From: Caulobacter sp. SL161
GTDB taxonomy: Bacteria > Pseudomonadota > Alphaproteobacteria > Caulobacterales > Caulobacteraceae
Assembly: GCF_026672375.1 (NCBI RefSeq)
Contig: NZ_JAPPRA010000001.1
Span: 682,001-746,000, forward strand
DNA: 64,000 bases
Direction: 5' to 3'
The position numbers and the translations under genes were made by a program. The notes beneath the pieces were generated by a model, which saw nothing but the letters and a program-made list of their open reading frames with translations, did not search any database and had not been told where the DNA came from. Positions within the stretch are counted from its first letter, which is position 1; every line of letters starts with the position of its first letter. Shown here piece by piece: positions 11,308-19,819 of the stretch.

Positions 11308-11762
11308 CGTTTACGCAGTTCGGGACAGGCGGCGGGTTCGGCGGTCCAGCTGACGCTGGCGACCTTCCAGGCGCCCTCGGTCTTGGCCAGGGTGAAGACA
11401 TTGACGCCGCAGTGGACCGTCTTGCCCTCGCGCGTGATCTCGAACGGCCCCGTGACCGTCGCCAGGGCGCCGCGCCGCACGACGACCGGCGACCACATCC
11501 ATTCCTTCAGTCCGGGCGCGACCTGCTTGCCGAAGCTGTCCTCGAAGGCGAACCGGCGGACATCGATCGTACCATCGGGCTTTGTCGATACGGCCATCAT
11601 CGGAATGTTGGGCAGGGCGGCGGCGCGCATGGCCGCGGGATCGGCGGCCTCGAGCCCATCGAAGAACGCCTGGGTCGTGGCGAGCACGGCCCTGTCCTCG
11701 GCGTCTGCGGGAACGGTCGTGAGGTTCAGGGCGGCGGCGAGGCCGATCGCGATCAGAGACAT
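11304..11762 (-). CDS. secreted NTF2/SnoaL-like protein
   Basis: A 152-aa protein with an N-terminal signal peptide (MSLIAIGLAAALNLTTVPADAE) followed by a cone-like alpha+beta domain of the SnoaL/DUF4440 type: an FDGLEAADPAAMRAAALPN helix region, then strands with WMWSPVVVRRGALATVTGPFEI and a final WKVASVSWTAEP. Such proteins bind small ligands or act as isomerase-like enzymes; no specific function can be assigned. Two Cys (HCGVN and PAACPEL) may form a disulfide in the periplasm. It follows the DUF1232 gene by 8 bp and is probably cotranscribed with it. Confidence 0.75.
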   Translation of the reverse strand: MSLIAIGLAAALNLTTVPADAEDRAVLATTQAFFDGLEAADPAAMRAAALPNIPMMAVSTKPDGTIDVRRFAFEDSFGKQVAPGLKEWMWSPVVVRRGALATVTGPFEITREGKTVHCGVNVFTLAKTEGAWKVASVSWTAEPAACPELRKR

Positions 11763-11770
11763 GGTCTTGC

Positions 11771-12181
11771 TCAGGCGTCGTCAGAAAGGCGCGACAGGAA
11801 CGCCTGGGCGGCCTCCTTGTGGCGAGGTTTCAGCGTCTTGCCCAGGATCGCCACCAGGGCGGCGATCACGGCGGCGTCGTCGGTGAAGCCGATCACGGGC
11901 AGAAGGTCCGGCAGGGCGTCAGTCGGCAGGACGAAATAGGCCAGGCCCGCCAGCATCATGCCTTTGGCCGCCACCGGCGTCTCAGGATCGCGCGCGGCCC
12001 ACCAGACCGACAGGGCGTCGGCCGCGAACGGGATCTTCGCGGCCACCTTGCGGATCTTCGGCAGGAAGCCCTCGCGGACCTTCTCCTCGTTGACGCGCAA
12101 GGTGGCCGGGACCAGCGCCTTGGCCGGATCCAGCACCTCGTTGACGTTTACGTCGGGGGACGGTTTGGCGTCGCCGCTCAT
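11771..12181 (-). CDS. YkvA/DUF1232 family membrane protein
   Basis: A 136-aa protein whose core AKGMMLAGLAYFVLPTDALPDLLPVIGFTDDAAVIAALVAI is the DUF1232 (YkvA) signature, where a short hydrophobic hairpin carries the P-D-x-P-D and G-x-x-D-D motif. Its function is not established. It is the first gene of a two-gene unit with the NTF2-like gene and is divergent from the dehydrogenase at 12254, with a 72-bp spacer. Confidence 0.85.
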   Translation of the reverse strand: MSGDAKPSPDVNVNEVLDPAKALVPATLRVNEEKVREGFLPKIRKVAAKIPFAADALSVWWAARDPETPVAAKGMMLAGLAYFVLPTDALPDLLPVIGFTDDAAVIAALVAILGKTLKPRHKEAAQAFLSRLSDDA

Positions 12182-12253
12182 CGGGATAAACCTCTGTTCA
12201 AATCCGATCCTAACCGCGAACGCTTCAAACGCGAACTAGCAGGGAAACGTCCA

Positions 12254-13036
12254 ATGAAACTCGACAACACCGTCGCCGCCGTCGTCACCGGGGGCGCTTC
12301 GGGCCTCGGCGAAGCCACCGCCCGCGCGCTCGCCGCCCAAGGCGTCAAGGTCGCCCTCTTCGACATGAACGAAGAGCGCGGCCTGCAGGTCGCCAAGGAA
12401 ATCGGCGGCGTGTTCTGCAAGGTCAATGTGACCAGCGACGCCGATGTCGACGCCGGTTTCGAAAAGGCCCGGGCCGCCCACGGCCAGGAGCGCATCCTCG
12501 TCAACTGCGCCGGCACCGGCAATGCGGCCAAGACCGCCAGCCGCGACAAGGCCACCGGCGAGACCAAGCACTTCCCGCTCGACGCCTTCGACCGCATCAT
12601 CCAGATCAACCTCGTGGGCACGTTCCGCTGCATCGCCAAGTCGGCCAAGGGCATGCTGGATCTGGAGCCGCTGGAAGACGGCGAGCGCGGCGCGATCGTC
12701 AACACCGCCTCGGTGGCGGCTGAAGACGGCCAGATGGGCCAGGCGGCCTATTCGGCCTCGAAGGGCGGCGTGGTGGGCATGACCCTGCCGATCGCCCGCG
12801 ACCTGATGAGCGAAGGCATCCGCGTCAACACCATCCTGCCGGGCATCTTCAACACCCCGCTGATGAACAATGCGCCTGAAGCGGTGAAGGCGGGCCTGGC
12901 CGCCAGCGTTCCGTTCCCCAAGCGCCTGGGTCATCCCGAAGAATATGCCCAGCTGGCCCTGACCATGATCACCTGCGGCTACTTCAACGGCGAGGACGTG
13001 CGCCTCGACGGCGGTATCCGCATGGCGCCGCGGTAA
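12254..13036 (+). CDS. SDR family 3-hydroxyacyl-CoA dehydrogenase type II-like
   Basis: A 260-aa NAD-dependent short-chain dehydrogenase. The start at 12254 has AGGGA 8 bp upstream. The cofactor motif TGGASGLG is at residues 12-19, NCAGTGNA follows, and the catalytic pair is Tyr166/Lys170 in AAYSASKGG. The C-terminal NTPLMNNAPEAVKAGL region and overall length resemble 17-beta-HSD10-type 3-hydroxyacyl-CoA dehydrogenases, so a role in fatty-acid or branched-chain degradation is likely. Substrate choice is inferred. Confidence 0.85.
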   Translation: MKLDNTVAAVVTGGASGLGEATARALAAQGVKVALFDMNEERGLQVAKEIGGVFCKVNVTSDADVDAGFEKARAAHGQERILVNCAGTGNAAKTASRDKATGETKHFPLDAFDRIIQINLVGTFRCIAKSAKGMLDLEPLEDGERGAIVNTASVAAEDGQMGQAAYSASKGGVVGMTLPIARDLMSEGIRVNTILPGIFNTPLMNNAPEAVKAGLAASVPFPKRLGHPEEYAQLALTMITCGYFNGEDVRLDGGIRMAPR

Positions 13037-13046
13037 GGGTCGCGCG

Positions 13047-13162
13047 CTCCTCCCCCGCGATGCGGGGGAGGTGGCCCAGAGGGCCGGAGGGGGCGAACTC
13101 GGCCTTGGCGGCGCTAGCCCCCTCAGTCACTCCGTGACAGCTCCCCCGCATCGCGGGGGAGC
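13047..13162. repeat. palindromic intergenic repeat (REP/BIME-like)
   Basis: Two hairpins built on CTCCCCCGC-gat-GCGGGGGAG (13049-13071) and CTCCCCCGC-atc-GCGGGGGAG (13141-13161) are reverse complements of each other. They flank an inner inverted pair (GGAGGGGGCG / AGCCCCCTC). The nested arrangement resembles mosaic repeats found between convergent genes in many Caulobacter genomes. It sits between two convergent genes and may terminate both. A reduced copy of the same hairpin lies at 37560-37574. Confidence 0.75.
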
Positions 13163-13172
13163 ATCTTCCGAC

Positions 13173-13760
13173 CTACTTCGCTTCCGGCCGCACGATCGTG
13201 TTGGCCAGGTTGGCCATGATCTCGCGGGCGTCATAGGCGCGCGGCTCGCCCTGCGGCTTCTGGCCCTTGTGCATCACGATCTCGGCCCCGGCCTCGAACT
13301 TCTCGACCGTGCGGATCTGGGCGCGGTCGGCGAAGAAGGGGTCACCCCAGAAGGGGTCCCAGGTGCGCCAGCCATAGGCCGGGCCATAGTAGCGCCAAGC
13401 CGGACGCCAATAGCCGTACGGGCCCCAGCCAAAGCCCGGGCGCGAGAACGGATCGGCCTCGACATAGCTGCGCGCGGTGCGGTCGGTGCGGTGGTCGGCG
13501 GTCTCGAACCAGTCATAGCCTTGCTGCACGGTCACCTCGGCCGCCCGATACAGCAGGTAGCGCTCGACCGTCTCGCGCGAGGTCAGGCTGTTGCCGGCGA
13601 ACGAGATGCGATAGCGGTCGCTCTCCAGCTTTTGTTCCGAGAACCCGCCGGTGACCGCGCCCGAAGTGATCCGGGGCTGATAGGGCGTTGGGGTGGCGCA
13701 GGCGGCGAGACCTGCGGTCACCGCCAGGGCGGCGACGAGGGCGGCCTTCTTGATCGACAT
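13173..13760 (-). CDS. CC0125/CC1285-type lipoprotein
   Basis: A 195-aa predicted lipoprotein. The start at 13760 has AAGGAG 7 bp upstream and yields MSIKKAALVAALAVTAGLAAC with Cys21 as the lipidated residue. The mature part begins TPTPYQPR and includes GFSEQKLESDRYRISFAGN and the motif VERYLLYRAAEVTVQQGYDWF, the pattern of the Caulobacter CC0125 lipoprotein family. A Tyr/Trp/Gly-rich stretch (YGYWRPAWRYYGPAYGW) follows at about 120-140. An outer-membrane location is likely; the function is unknown. Confidence 0.85.
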   Translation of the reverse strand: MSIKKAALVAALAVTAGLAACATPTPYQPRITSGAVTGGFSEQKLESDRYRISFAGNSLTSRETVERYLLYRAAEVTVQQGYDWFETADHRTDRTARSYVEADPFSRPGFGWGPYGYWRPAWRYYGPAYGWRTWDPFWGDPFFADRAQIRTVEKFEAGAEIVMHKGQKPQGEPRAYDAREIMANLANTIVRPEAK

Positions 13761-13855
13761 GACGTGCTCCTTCACGCGGAGTCCTTGGACATTGAACTCA
13801 ACTCTGGCTGCGCTTTGTGGTTTCGCCAAGGCCGCTTTGCCTCAGAGGCGAAAAC

Positions 13856-14488
13856 TTAGCCGCGCGAGACGATCAAGCCGGCGGCGGTGATAAGCAGCAC
13901 CCCCACCAGGATCGCGAAGCCGCGCCGGAACCCGGGCTCGTTCATTCGGTCGGACAGCGCCGCGCCGCCAACGCCGTAGGCCGACATGCTGACGAGGTCC
14001 ATGCCGATGGTGGCGCAGGCGAACATGATCAGCTGCGGGACCAGCGGGCGGTCGACGTCCAGGAACGGCGGCAGCACGGCCGAGAAGAACAGCAGAATCT
14101 TCGGATTGGCGATCTGCACCATGAAGCCGTCGAAGAACGCCGAGCGGCCGGCGCGAACGCTCGCCGAGGCGTGGCTCTCGACGTTCTTGATCCCGGCCCA
14201 CAGCGATTTGAGGCCCAGCCAGACGAGATAGACCGCGCCGGCCAGGGCCAGGACGTGGAAGGCCGCAGGAAAGGTGATGATCAGCGCGCCCAGGCCCAGG
14301 GCCGAACAGGCGAACCAGACCAGGGTGGCGGCGTTCATGCCCACGACGCCCAAGAGGGCTGCGGTCTTGCCCCGCTCCATGCCGGTGGCGATGGCGAACA
14401 GGTTGGCGGGCCCCGGCGTGATGGCCATGACGAACATGGCGACCAGAAAGGCGCCGTAGCGGGCGGGATCGACGGGCAGGTGGTCCAT
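13856..14488 (-). CDS. LysE/RhtB family amino-acid exporter
   Basis: A 210-aa inner-membrane protein with about six hydrophobic segments. The start at MDHLPVDPARYG is chosen because upstream in-frame codons are TTG/GTG without a membrane or signal rationale. The family signature is visible in MAITPGPANLFAIATGMERGK, followed by LVWLGLKSLW and the internal NPKILLFFSAVLP. Members export amino acids or homoserine lactones; the substrate cannot be read from sequence. The MAPEG gene lies 43 bp upstream on the same strand. Confidence 0.88.
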   Translation of the reverse strand: MDHLPVDPARYGAFLVAMFVMAITPGPANLFAIATGMERGKTAALLGVVGMNAATLVWFACSALGLGALIITFPAAFHVLALAGAVYLVWLGLKSLWAGIKNVESHASASVRAGRSAFFDGFMVQIANPKILLFFSAVLPPFLDVDRPLVPQLIMFACATIGMDLVSMSAYGVGGAALSDRMNEPGFRRGFAILVGVLLITAAGLIVSRG

Positions 14489-14530
14489 GGCGCGGATATA
14501 GGCCGCTCCGCCACGGACCACCAAGCAAAG

Positions 14531-14938
14531 CTAGGCGCCGACGACCGCGTAGACGTAGATCGCCTTGCCCAGGGCGCCGAACAGCAGGACGGCGGTGGCC
14601 AGCATCTGGATGACGAAGCCCAGCTCGCGCTTTTTGGCGTCGGCGGCGTAGCCCAGGGCGTAGAGGATGCGGCCGATGATCCAGACCGCCCCGGCGCCAG
14701 CGGCGAACAGGTCGTTCCAGTAGATCGCGAACAGCCACAGCGAAGGCAGGTAAATGACCAGCCACTCGACGGTGTTGGCCTGCACCCGCAGATGGCGCTC
14801 CAGCTCCGGATCCCCGGTCATGGCCGGGGCGTCGATGCCGGTGCGACGGCGGGCGCCGCCGATCCTGAAGATCATCCAGACATAGACCAGCAAGGATAGC
14901 AGGGTGACGATCGCCACCAGCGCGTGGGATTGCTGCAT
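14531..14938 (-). CDS. MAPEG family membrane protein
   Basis: A 135-aa protein with four predicted membrane helices. The MAPEG signature ERHLRVQANTVEWLVIYLPSLWLF, with the conserved E-x-x-x-x-V-Q-x-N-x-x-E pattern, lies at about 47-70. GRILYALGYAADAKKRELGF follows. The eukaryotic relatives are glutathione-dependent membrane enzymes; bacterial members are uncharacterised. Confidence 0.85.
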   Translation of the reverse strand: MQQSHALVAIVTLLSLLVYVWMIFRIGGARRRTGIDAPAMTGDPELERHLRVQANTVEWLVIYLPSLWLFAIYWNDLFAAGAGAVWIIGRILYALGYAADAKKRELGFVIQMLATAVLLFGALGKAIYVYAVVGA

Positions 14939-15156
14939 GTGTTTGTTTCCTCCCGAGGGCCATCCTGGGCCGCGTAAGGGCTGACCCTAGTCGGGTTTGG
15001 CGCGCCTTGGCATCCCCGCGCGCGCGCCTTAAGGGATTTGCGCGCTAAACACTTGTTAGGGATAGCGTTCACCGCGCGCGACGGAGCCTTTGGAACCTCG
15101 CCCGCCTTTCGTTCGCTTTTTCCGATGACGATCCTCATCCGCGGAGGCTTTGCGCC

Positions 15157-15357
15157 ATGCGAGTGGAATCCACGGCGATCACCGACATCGCCTACACCCC
15201 CGAACACGGCAAGCTGTTCGTCACGTTCCACGACGGCGACGCGTACGTCTATGTCGGCGTGCCCGAACGGATCAGCGCAGCGTTCTACCGCTCGCGCTCG
15301 AAGGGCCGGTTCTTCCAGCGGATGATCCGCGACCGGTACCCGTACAACCGAGTTTAG
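15157..15357 (+). CDS. KTSC domain protein
   Basis: A 66-aa single-domain protein. It begins MRVESTAITDIAYTPE and has VTFHDGDAYVYVGVP followed by F-Y-R-S-R-S-K-G-R-F-F, which is the KTSC pattern (here with S-K-G instead of K-S-x-G). These domains are thought to be small beta-rich nucleic-acid- or lysyl-tRNA-synthetase-associated modules, and their role is unproven. It stands alone and converges on the argG terminator. Confidence 0.8.
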   Translation: MRVESTAITDIAYTPEHGKLFVTFHDGDAYVYVGVPERISAAFYRSRSKGRFFQRMIRDRYPYNRV

Positions 15358-15374
15358 GGCGATCGCGCCAAATG

Positions 15375-15405
15375 AAAAAGGCGCCGCAAGTTTCCTCGCG
15401 GCGCC
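15375..15405 (-). terminator. rho-independent terminator of argG
   Basis: Read on the minus strand, an 8-bp GC stem (GGCGCCGC / GCGGCGCC) with a 10-nt loop is followed by TTTTT, 27 bp beyond the argG stop. It may also end the KTSC transcript, though the T-run on that side is shorter. Confidence 0.85.
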
Positions 15406-15432
15406 CTTTGATCGTTTGGCTCCAGCCTTCGC

Positions 15433-16659
15433 CTAGCCGCGCTTGTCGCGCTTGGCCAGGACGCGCAGGCGCAGGGCGTTGAGCTTGATGAAGCCGCCGG
15501 CGTCGCGGTGGTCGTAGGCGACCTTGCCTTCTTCGAAGGTGACCAGATCCTGGTCGTACAGCGAGTAGGGGCTTTCGCGGCCGATGACCGTGACATTGCC
15601 CTTGTACAGCTTCACGCGGACGCGGCCGGTGACCTTGTCCTGGCTGTAGTCGATGGCGGCCTGCAGCATCTCGCGCTCGGGCGAGAACCAGAAGCCGTTG
15701 TAGACCAGGCTGGCGTACTTGGGCATCAGCTCGTCCTTCAGGTGCATGGCGCCCCGGTCCAGCGTGATGCTCTCGATGCCTCGGTGGGCGGCCAGCAGGA
15801 TGGTGCCGCCGGGAGTCTCGTAGACGCCGCGCGACTTCATGCCGACGAAGCGGTTTTCGACCAGGTCGAGACGGCCGACGCCGTTGTCGCGGCCCAGCTC
15901 GTTCAGCTTGGTCAGCAGGGTGGCCGGGCTCATCGCCACGCCGTCGATCGCGACCGGGTCGCCCTTCTCGAAGTCGATGGTGATGATGGTCGGCTTATCG
16001 GGCGCGTCTTCCGGCGCGATGGTGCGCATGTGGACGAACTCGGGAGCCTCGACCGCCGGATCCTCCAGCACCTTACCTTCGGACGAGGAGTGCAGCAGGT
16101 TGGCGTCGACGCTGAACGGCGCCTCGCCGCGCTTGTCCTTGGTGATCTGGATCTGGTGCTTCTCGGCGAAGTCCAGCAGGGCCTCACGGGACTTGAAGTC
16201 CCACTCGCGCCACGGGGCGATCACGGTGATGTCGGGCTCGAGGCCATAATAGCCGAGCTCGAAGCGGACCTGGTCGTTGCCCTTGCCGGTCGCGCCGTGG
16301 CTGACGGCGTCGGCGCCCATCTTGCGGGCGATCTCGATCTGCTTCTTGGCGATCAGCGGACGGGCGATCGAGGTGCCCAGGAGGTACTGGCCCTCATAGA
16401 CCGTGTTGGCGCGGAACATCGGGAAGACGTAGTCGCGCACGAACTCTTCGCGGACATCCTCGATGAAGATGTTCTCGGGCTTCACGCCGGCGGCCAGGGC
16501 CTTGGCGCGGGCCGGCTCGATCTCTTCGCCCTGGCCAAGGTCGGCCGTGAAGGTGATGACCTCAGCGCCGTACTCGGTCTGCAGCCACTTGAGGATGATC
16601 GAGGTGTCGAGACCGCCCGAATAGGCGAGCACGACCTTCTTCACGGACTTGTCGGCCAT
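15433..16659 (-). CDS. argG: argininosuccinate synthase
   Basis: Joins citrulline and aspartate with ATP in arginine synthesis in the cytosol. The 408-aa product has the P-loop-like [15 protein letters not shown] at the N-terminus, [10 protein letters not shown], the central [15 protein letters not shown] and [13 protein letters not shown] C-terminal motifs, all diagnostic. Length is normal for the family. It is a single gene; the kup operon ends 82 bp upstream and the gene has its own terminator. Confidence 0.98.
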   Translation of the reverse strand: MADKSVKKVVLAYSGGLDTSIILKWLQTEYGAEVITFTADLGQGEEIEPARAKALAAGVKPENIFIEDVREEFVRDYVFPMFRANTVYEGQYLLGTSIARPLIAKKQIEIARKMGADAVSHGATGKGNDQVRFELGYYGLEPDITVIAPWREWDFKSREALLDFAEKHQIQITKDKRGEAPFSVDANLLHSSSEGKVLEDPAVEAPEFVHMRTIAPEDAPDKPTIITIDFEKGDPVAIDGVAMSPATLLTKLNELGRDNGVGRLDLVENRFVGMKSRGVYETPGGTILLAAHRGIESITLDRGAMHLKDELMPKYASLVYNGFWFSPEREMLQAAIDYSQDKVTGRVRVKLYKGNVTVIGRESPYSLYDQDLVTFEEGKVAYDHRDAGGFIKLNALRLRVLAKRDKRG

Positions 16660-16741
16660 GAGCGGGGTCCTTATCGAGGAAACACAAAGTCGCGCGCCTT
16701 CAACGGCGAAAGCCCGCGCGGGTCAAGCGTAAATAGGGCCG

Positions 16742-17104
16742 CTAGAGCTGGCCCTCGTCCTGCAACGTCTTGATGACGGAGCGCAGGTGGAAAAGCTGGG
16801 CCATGGCCAGGACGGCGCCGAGGGTGGCGCGCACGCAGAACACCATCACCGCCTCCAGCCCCTCCGCCCGGAAGGTCGTCCCTGACAGGGTGAAGGCGAA
16901 GATGATCGCCATGGACGCCACCGGGATCCACAGCAGGCCGGCGGCCTTGGTGAGCCGAAGCGCGGGCTTGCCCTCGCGGGTCCAGACGATCGGCACGCTC
17001 GTCCCGGCGGGGATCCGCTTCCACGCGCCGTGGGCGGTGGTGGCGATGATGGTCAGGGCGGCGATCGACAGACCGTCGCCGAGGATCCGCAGGGCCGTTT
17101 CCAT
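16742..17104 (-). CDS. hypothetical four-helix membrane protein downstream of kup
   Basis: A 120-aa protein that begins METALRILGDGLSIAALTIIATTAHGAWKRIP. Three to four hydrophobic segments are visible (about 10-25, 55-75 and 85-105), with polar loops such as TSVPIVWTREGKPALRL. The family was not recognised; the PAGTSVPIVW region is reminiscent of DUF1648-like membrane proteins. Only 3 bp separate its ATG from the kup stop, so it is very likely cotranscribed with kup and could be an accessory protein. That role is inference. Confidence 0.7.
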   Translation of the reverse strand: METALRILGDGLSIAALTIIATTAHGAWKRIPAGTSVPIVWTREGKPALRLTKAAGLLWIPVASMAIIFAFTLSGTTFRAEGLEAVMVFCVRATLGAVLAMAQLFHLRSVIKTLQDEGQL

Positions 17105-17107
17105 CGC

Positions 17108-19105
17108 CTAGACCGTCACCTGCGCGCCCAGCTCGACCACGCGGCCGGGCGGGATCTTGAAGAAGTCCGTCGGGTTGGCGGCGTTCCGCATCAGGTAGAT
17201 GAAGAGGCGGTCCTGCCACAGCGGCATGCCGCTGTTGGCCGACGGCACGATCGAGCGGCGCCCCAGGAAGAAGCTGGTGGCCATGATGTCGAACTTCAGG
17301 CCCTGCTTGCGGCACACGGCCAGGGCCTTGGGGATGTTCGGGCTTTCCATGAAGCCGTAGTTGACCACGACCTTCTTGAAGTCGTCGTTGACCTTCTCGA
17401 TCTTGACCCGCTCCTCCTCCGACACACGCGGCGTCTCGGCGGTGCGGACGGTCAGGATGACATTGCGCTCGTGCAGCACCTTGTTGTGCTTGAGGTTGTG
17501 CATCAGGGCCACCGGCGTCATGTCCGGGTCCGAGGTCAGGAAGATCGCCGTGCCCGGCGCGCGGTGCGGGGCGCGGGCGCGCAGGATGTCCATCAGGTCG
17601 GCGACGGGCAGGCTGTCGCGACGGGTCTTGTCGGTCAGGATCTGGCTGCCGCGCACCCAGGTGGCCATGATCGTGAACAGGGCCGCGCCGATCAGCACCG
17701 GCAGCCAGCCGCCCGAGAAGAAGCGCAGGGCGTTGGCGCTGAGGAAGGTGATGTCCAGGGCCAGGAACGGCACCAGGAACATCAGCGCCATCGGCATGCT
17801 CCACTTCCACAGCTTGCGCATGACGATGAAGGCCATGCAGGTGGTGACGATCATCGTGCCGGTCACGGCCAGGCCGTAGGCGTGGGCCAGGGCCGAGGAC
17901 GTCTGGAACGTGAACATGATGGCCAGCACGCCCAGCAGCAGCATGGTGTTGAGCTGCGGCACGAAGATCTGACCCGACTGGGTTTCCGAGGTGCGACGCA
18001 CGTCCAGGCGCGGCAGCAGGCCCAGCTGGATGGCCTGCTGGGTCAGCGAGAAGGCGCCGGTGATGACGGCCTGGCTGGCGATCACGGTCGCCGCGCCGGC
18101 CAGCAGCACCAGCGGCAGGCGCAGCGCCTCGGGCGCCATCTCGAAGAACCAGTTCAGCTCCGGCATCGACTTGCCGGCCGCCTGTGCGGTTTCAAGCGTC
18201 GTGAGGGCGAAGGCGCCCTGACCCAGATAGTTCATGGCCAGGCACGGCAGCACGAAGAACAGCCAGGCGGCCTGGATCGGCCAGCGGCCGAAGTGGCCCA
18301 TGTCGGCGGTCAGGGCCTCGACCCCGGTCACGGTCAGGAACACCGCGCCCAGCACGATGAAGCCCGTCAGGCCGTGTTCGGCCAGGAACTCGACCGCATA
18401 ATAGGGGCTGACGGCCATCAGGATGCCGGGGTTGCCCAGCAGGTTCATCAAGCCCAACGAGAACATGACGCCGAACCATACGGCGCAGACCGGTCCAAAC
18501 AGCTTGCCGACCGAAGCCGTGCCCCGGCTCTGGATGAAGAACAGGCCCAGCAGCATCACCGTGGCGATCAGCAGCACGACCTCGTTGGTCACGCCATGCT
18601 CGAGGGCGGGAATGGTGCGAAGGCCTTCGACCGCCGACAGCACCGACATGGCCGGGGTGATCACCGCGTCGCCATAGAACAGCGCCGCGCCGGCTACGCC
18701 CAGGACGAAGACCAGGGTGGTGCGCTTGCCCATGGCATGTTGCGCCAGGGCCATCAGCGACAGCACGCCGCCCTCGCCCTTGTTGTCGGCGCGCATGATG
18801 AAGACGACGTACTTGATCGTCACGATCAGGAACATGGCCCACAGGGCCAGGGACACCACGCCGAAGATCTCCGAGCGGGTGACGCCGTCATGCGAGGCCG
18901 CCGCCAGGGCTTCCTTGAAGGCGTAGAGCGGGCTGGTGCCGATGTCGCCGAAGACCACGCCGACCGAGCCCAGGGCCAGGGCGAAAAAGCCGTGGCCCTT
19001 GAGGTCATGGCCGTGGCCGTTGGTCGAGCCACCGTCCTGCTGCGGAATGTCGGAAGACGCGGGCGCACAGTCGGGTGCGGAAGCGTGAGGGGCTTCGGAA
19101 GCCAT
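17108..19105 (-). CDS. kup: Kup-type potassium/proton symporter
   Basis: A 665-aa inner-membrane K+ uptake protein. The start at 19105 (MASEAPHASAPD) is preceded by GGAGGG at 5 bp spacing; in-frame codons further upstream lack this. After a polar N-tail come the family motifs FALALGSVGVVFGDIGTSPLYA and YGDAVITPAMSVLSAVEGL, then about twelve membrane segments, and a C-terminal soluble domain (about 500-665) with GTAIFLTSDPDMTP. Low-affinity K+ import at low pH is the known family role. It forms an operon with the small membrane gene. Confidence 0.95.
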   Translation of the reverse strand: MASEAPHASAPDCAPASSDIPQQDGGSTNGHGHDLKGHGFFALALGSVGVVFGDIGTSPLYAFKEALAAASHDGVTRSEIFGVVSLALWAMFLIVTIKYVVFIMRADNKGEGGVLSLMALAQHAMGKRTTLVFVLGVAGAALFYGDAVITPAMSVLSAVEGLRTIPALEHGVTNEVVLLIATVMLLGLFFIQSRGTASVGKLFGPVCAVWFGVMFSLGLMNLLGNPGILMAVSPYYAVEFLAEHGLTGFIVLGAVFLTVTGVEALTADMGHFGRWPIQAAWLFFVLPCLAMNYLGQGAFALTTLETAQAAGKSMPELNWFFEMAPEALRLPLVLLAGAATVIASQAVITGAFSLTQQAIQLGLLPRLDVRRTSETQSGQIFVPQLNTMLLLGVLAIMFTFQTSSALAHAYGLAVTGTMIVTTCMAFIVMRKLWKWSMPMALMFLVPFLALDITFLSANALRFFSGGWLPVLIGAALFTIMATWVRGSQILTDKTRRDSLPVADLMDILRARAPHRAPGTAIFLTSDPDMTPVALMHNLKHNKVLHERNVILTVRTAETPRVSEEERVKIEKVNDDFKKVVVNYGFMESPNIPKALAVCRKQGLKFDIMATSFFLGRRSIVPSANSGMPLWQDRLFIYLMRNAANPTDFFKIPPGRVVELGAQVTV

Positions 19106-19305
19106 GTAATCCCTCCGGGGAGCCCTCGCAAAACGCTGCTGGCCGACCCATATCGCGATCAAGCGCGGCGCGATACACCCAAACCGCGCCGGGTTCAATC
19201 GTCACGCTGCGTTGCGTCATTCGGTCCTGCCATCGATGAAGGCTTTCGGCGCAGGGCAGTTTTCGGTTGAACGCGTGGGCGGCCACCTTACGTTCCCGGG
19301 TTGAG

Positions 19306-19728
19306 ATGTCGGACAGTCAGAAATTCCCCGTCGCGGCCCACGCCCTGGCCTATCTGGCCCACAAGGCGGCCTTCTCGGCCGAGCGCGCCGTGGCCAGCGC
19401 CGAACTGGCCGCCTCGGTGCCGACCAATCCCGTTGTCGTGCGCCGGGTCACCGCCATGCTGGGCAAGGCCGGCCTGATCGGCGCCCGCGCCGGGGCCAAT
19501 GGCGGCGCCTGGCTGCTCAAGCCCGCCGAGACCATCACGCTCGACGTGGTGCTCCGGGCCGTCAATGGCTGCGCTCATCTGGGCGTCGCGCCCAAGGGCG
19601 TGAAGGGCTGCCCGGTGGGCGAGAAGATCCCGGACGCAGTCCGCGCCGCGATTCTTTCCGCCGACCAGGCCGCCGCCGAGCGGCTCTCCCAGATTACGGT
19701 CGCGGACCTGCTGGTCGGGCTTCAGTAG
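19306..19728 (+). CDS. Rrf2 family transcriptional regulator
   Basis: A 140-aa winged-helix regulator starting MSDSQKFPVAAHALAYLAHK. The HTH region SAELAASVPTNPVVVRRVTAMLGKAGLIGARAGANGGAWL is typical of Rrf2 (recognition helix N-P-x-V-V-R-R, wing A-G-x-x-G-G). Only two cysteines (CAHLGV and CPVGE) lie in the cluster-binding region rather than the usual three, so Fe-S binding is doubtful and it may resemble the YwnA/BoxR-like non-cluster group. Target genes are unknown; it faces kup divergently across about 200 bp. Confidence 0.85.
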   Translation: MSDSQKFPVAAHALAYLAHKAAFSAERAVASAELAASVPTNPVVVRRVTAMLGKAGLIGARAGANGGAWLLKPAETITLDVVLRAVNGCAHLGVAPKGVKGCPVGEKIPDAVRAAILSADQAAAERLSQITVADLLVGLQ

Positions 19729-19819
19729 CGCGCGCGCCGGCTTTGGACGGTTGCTTGAACCAAATCGCGGGCCGTGCTCGTCTCCAGCGAAGTCTCGCCT
19801 TCCACTGGATTCCCATCTC

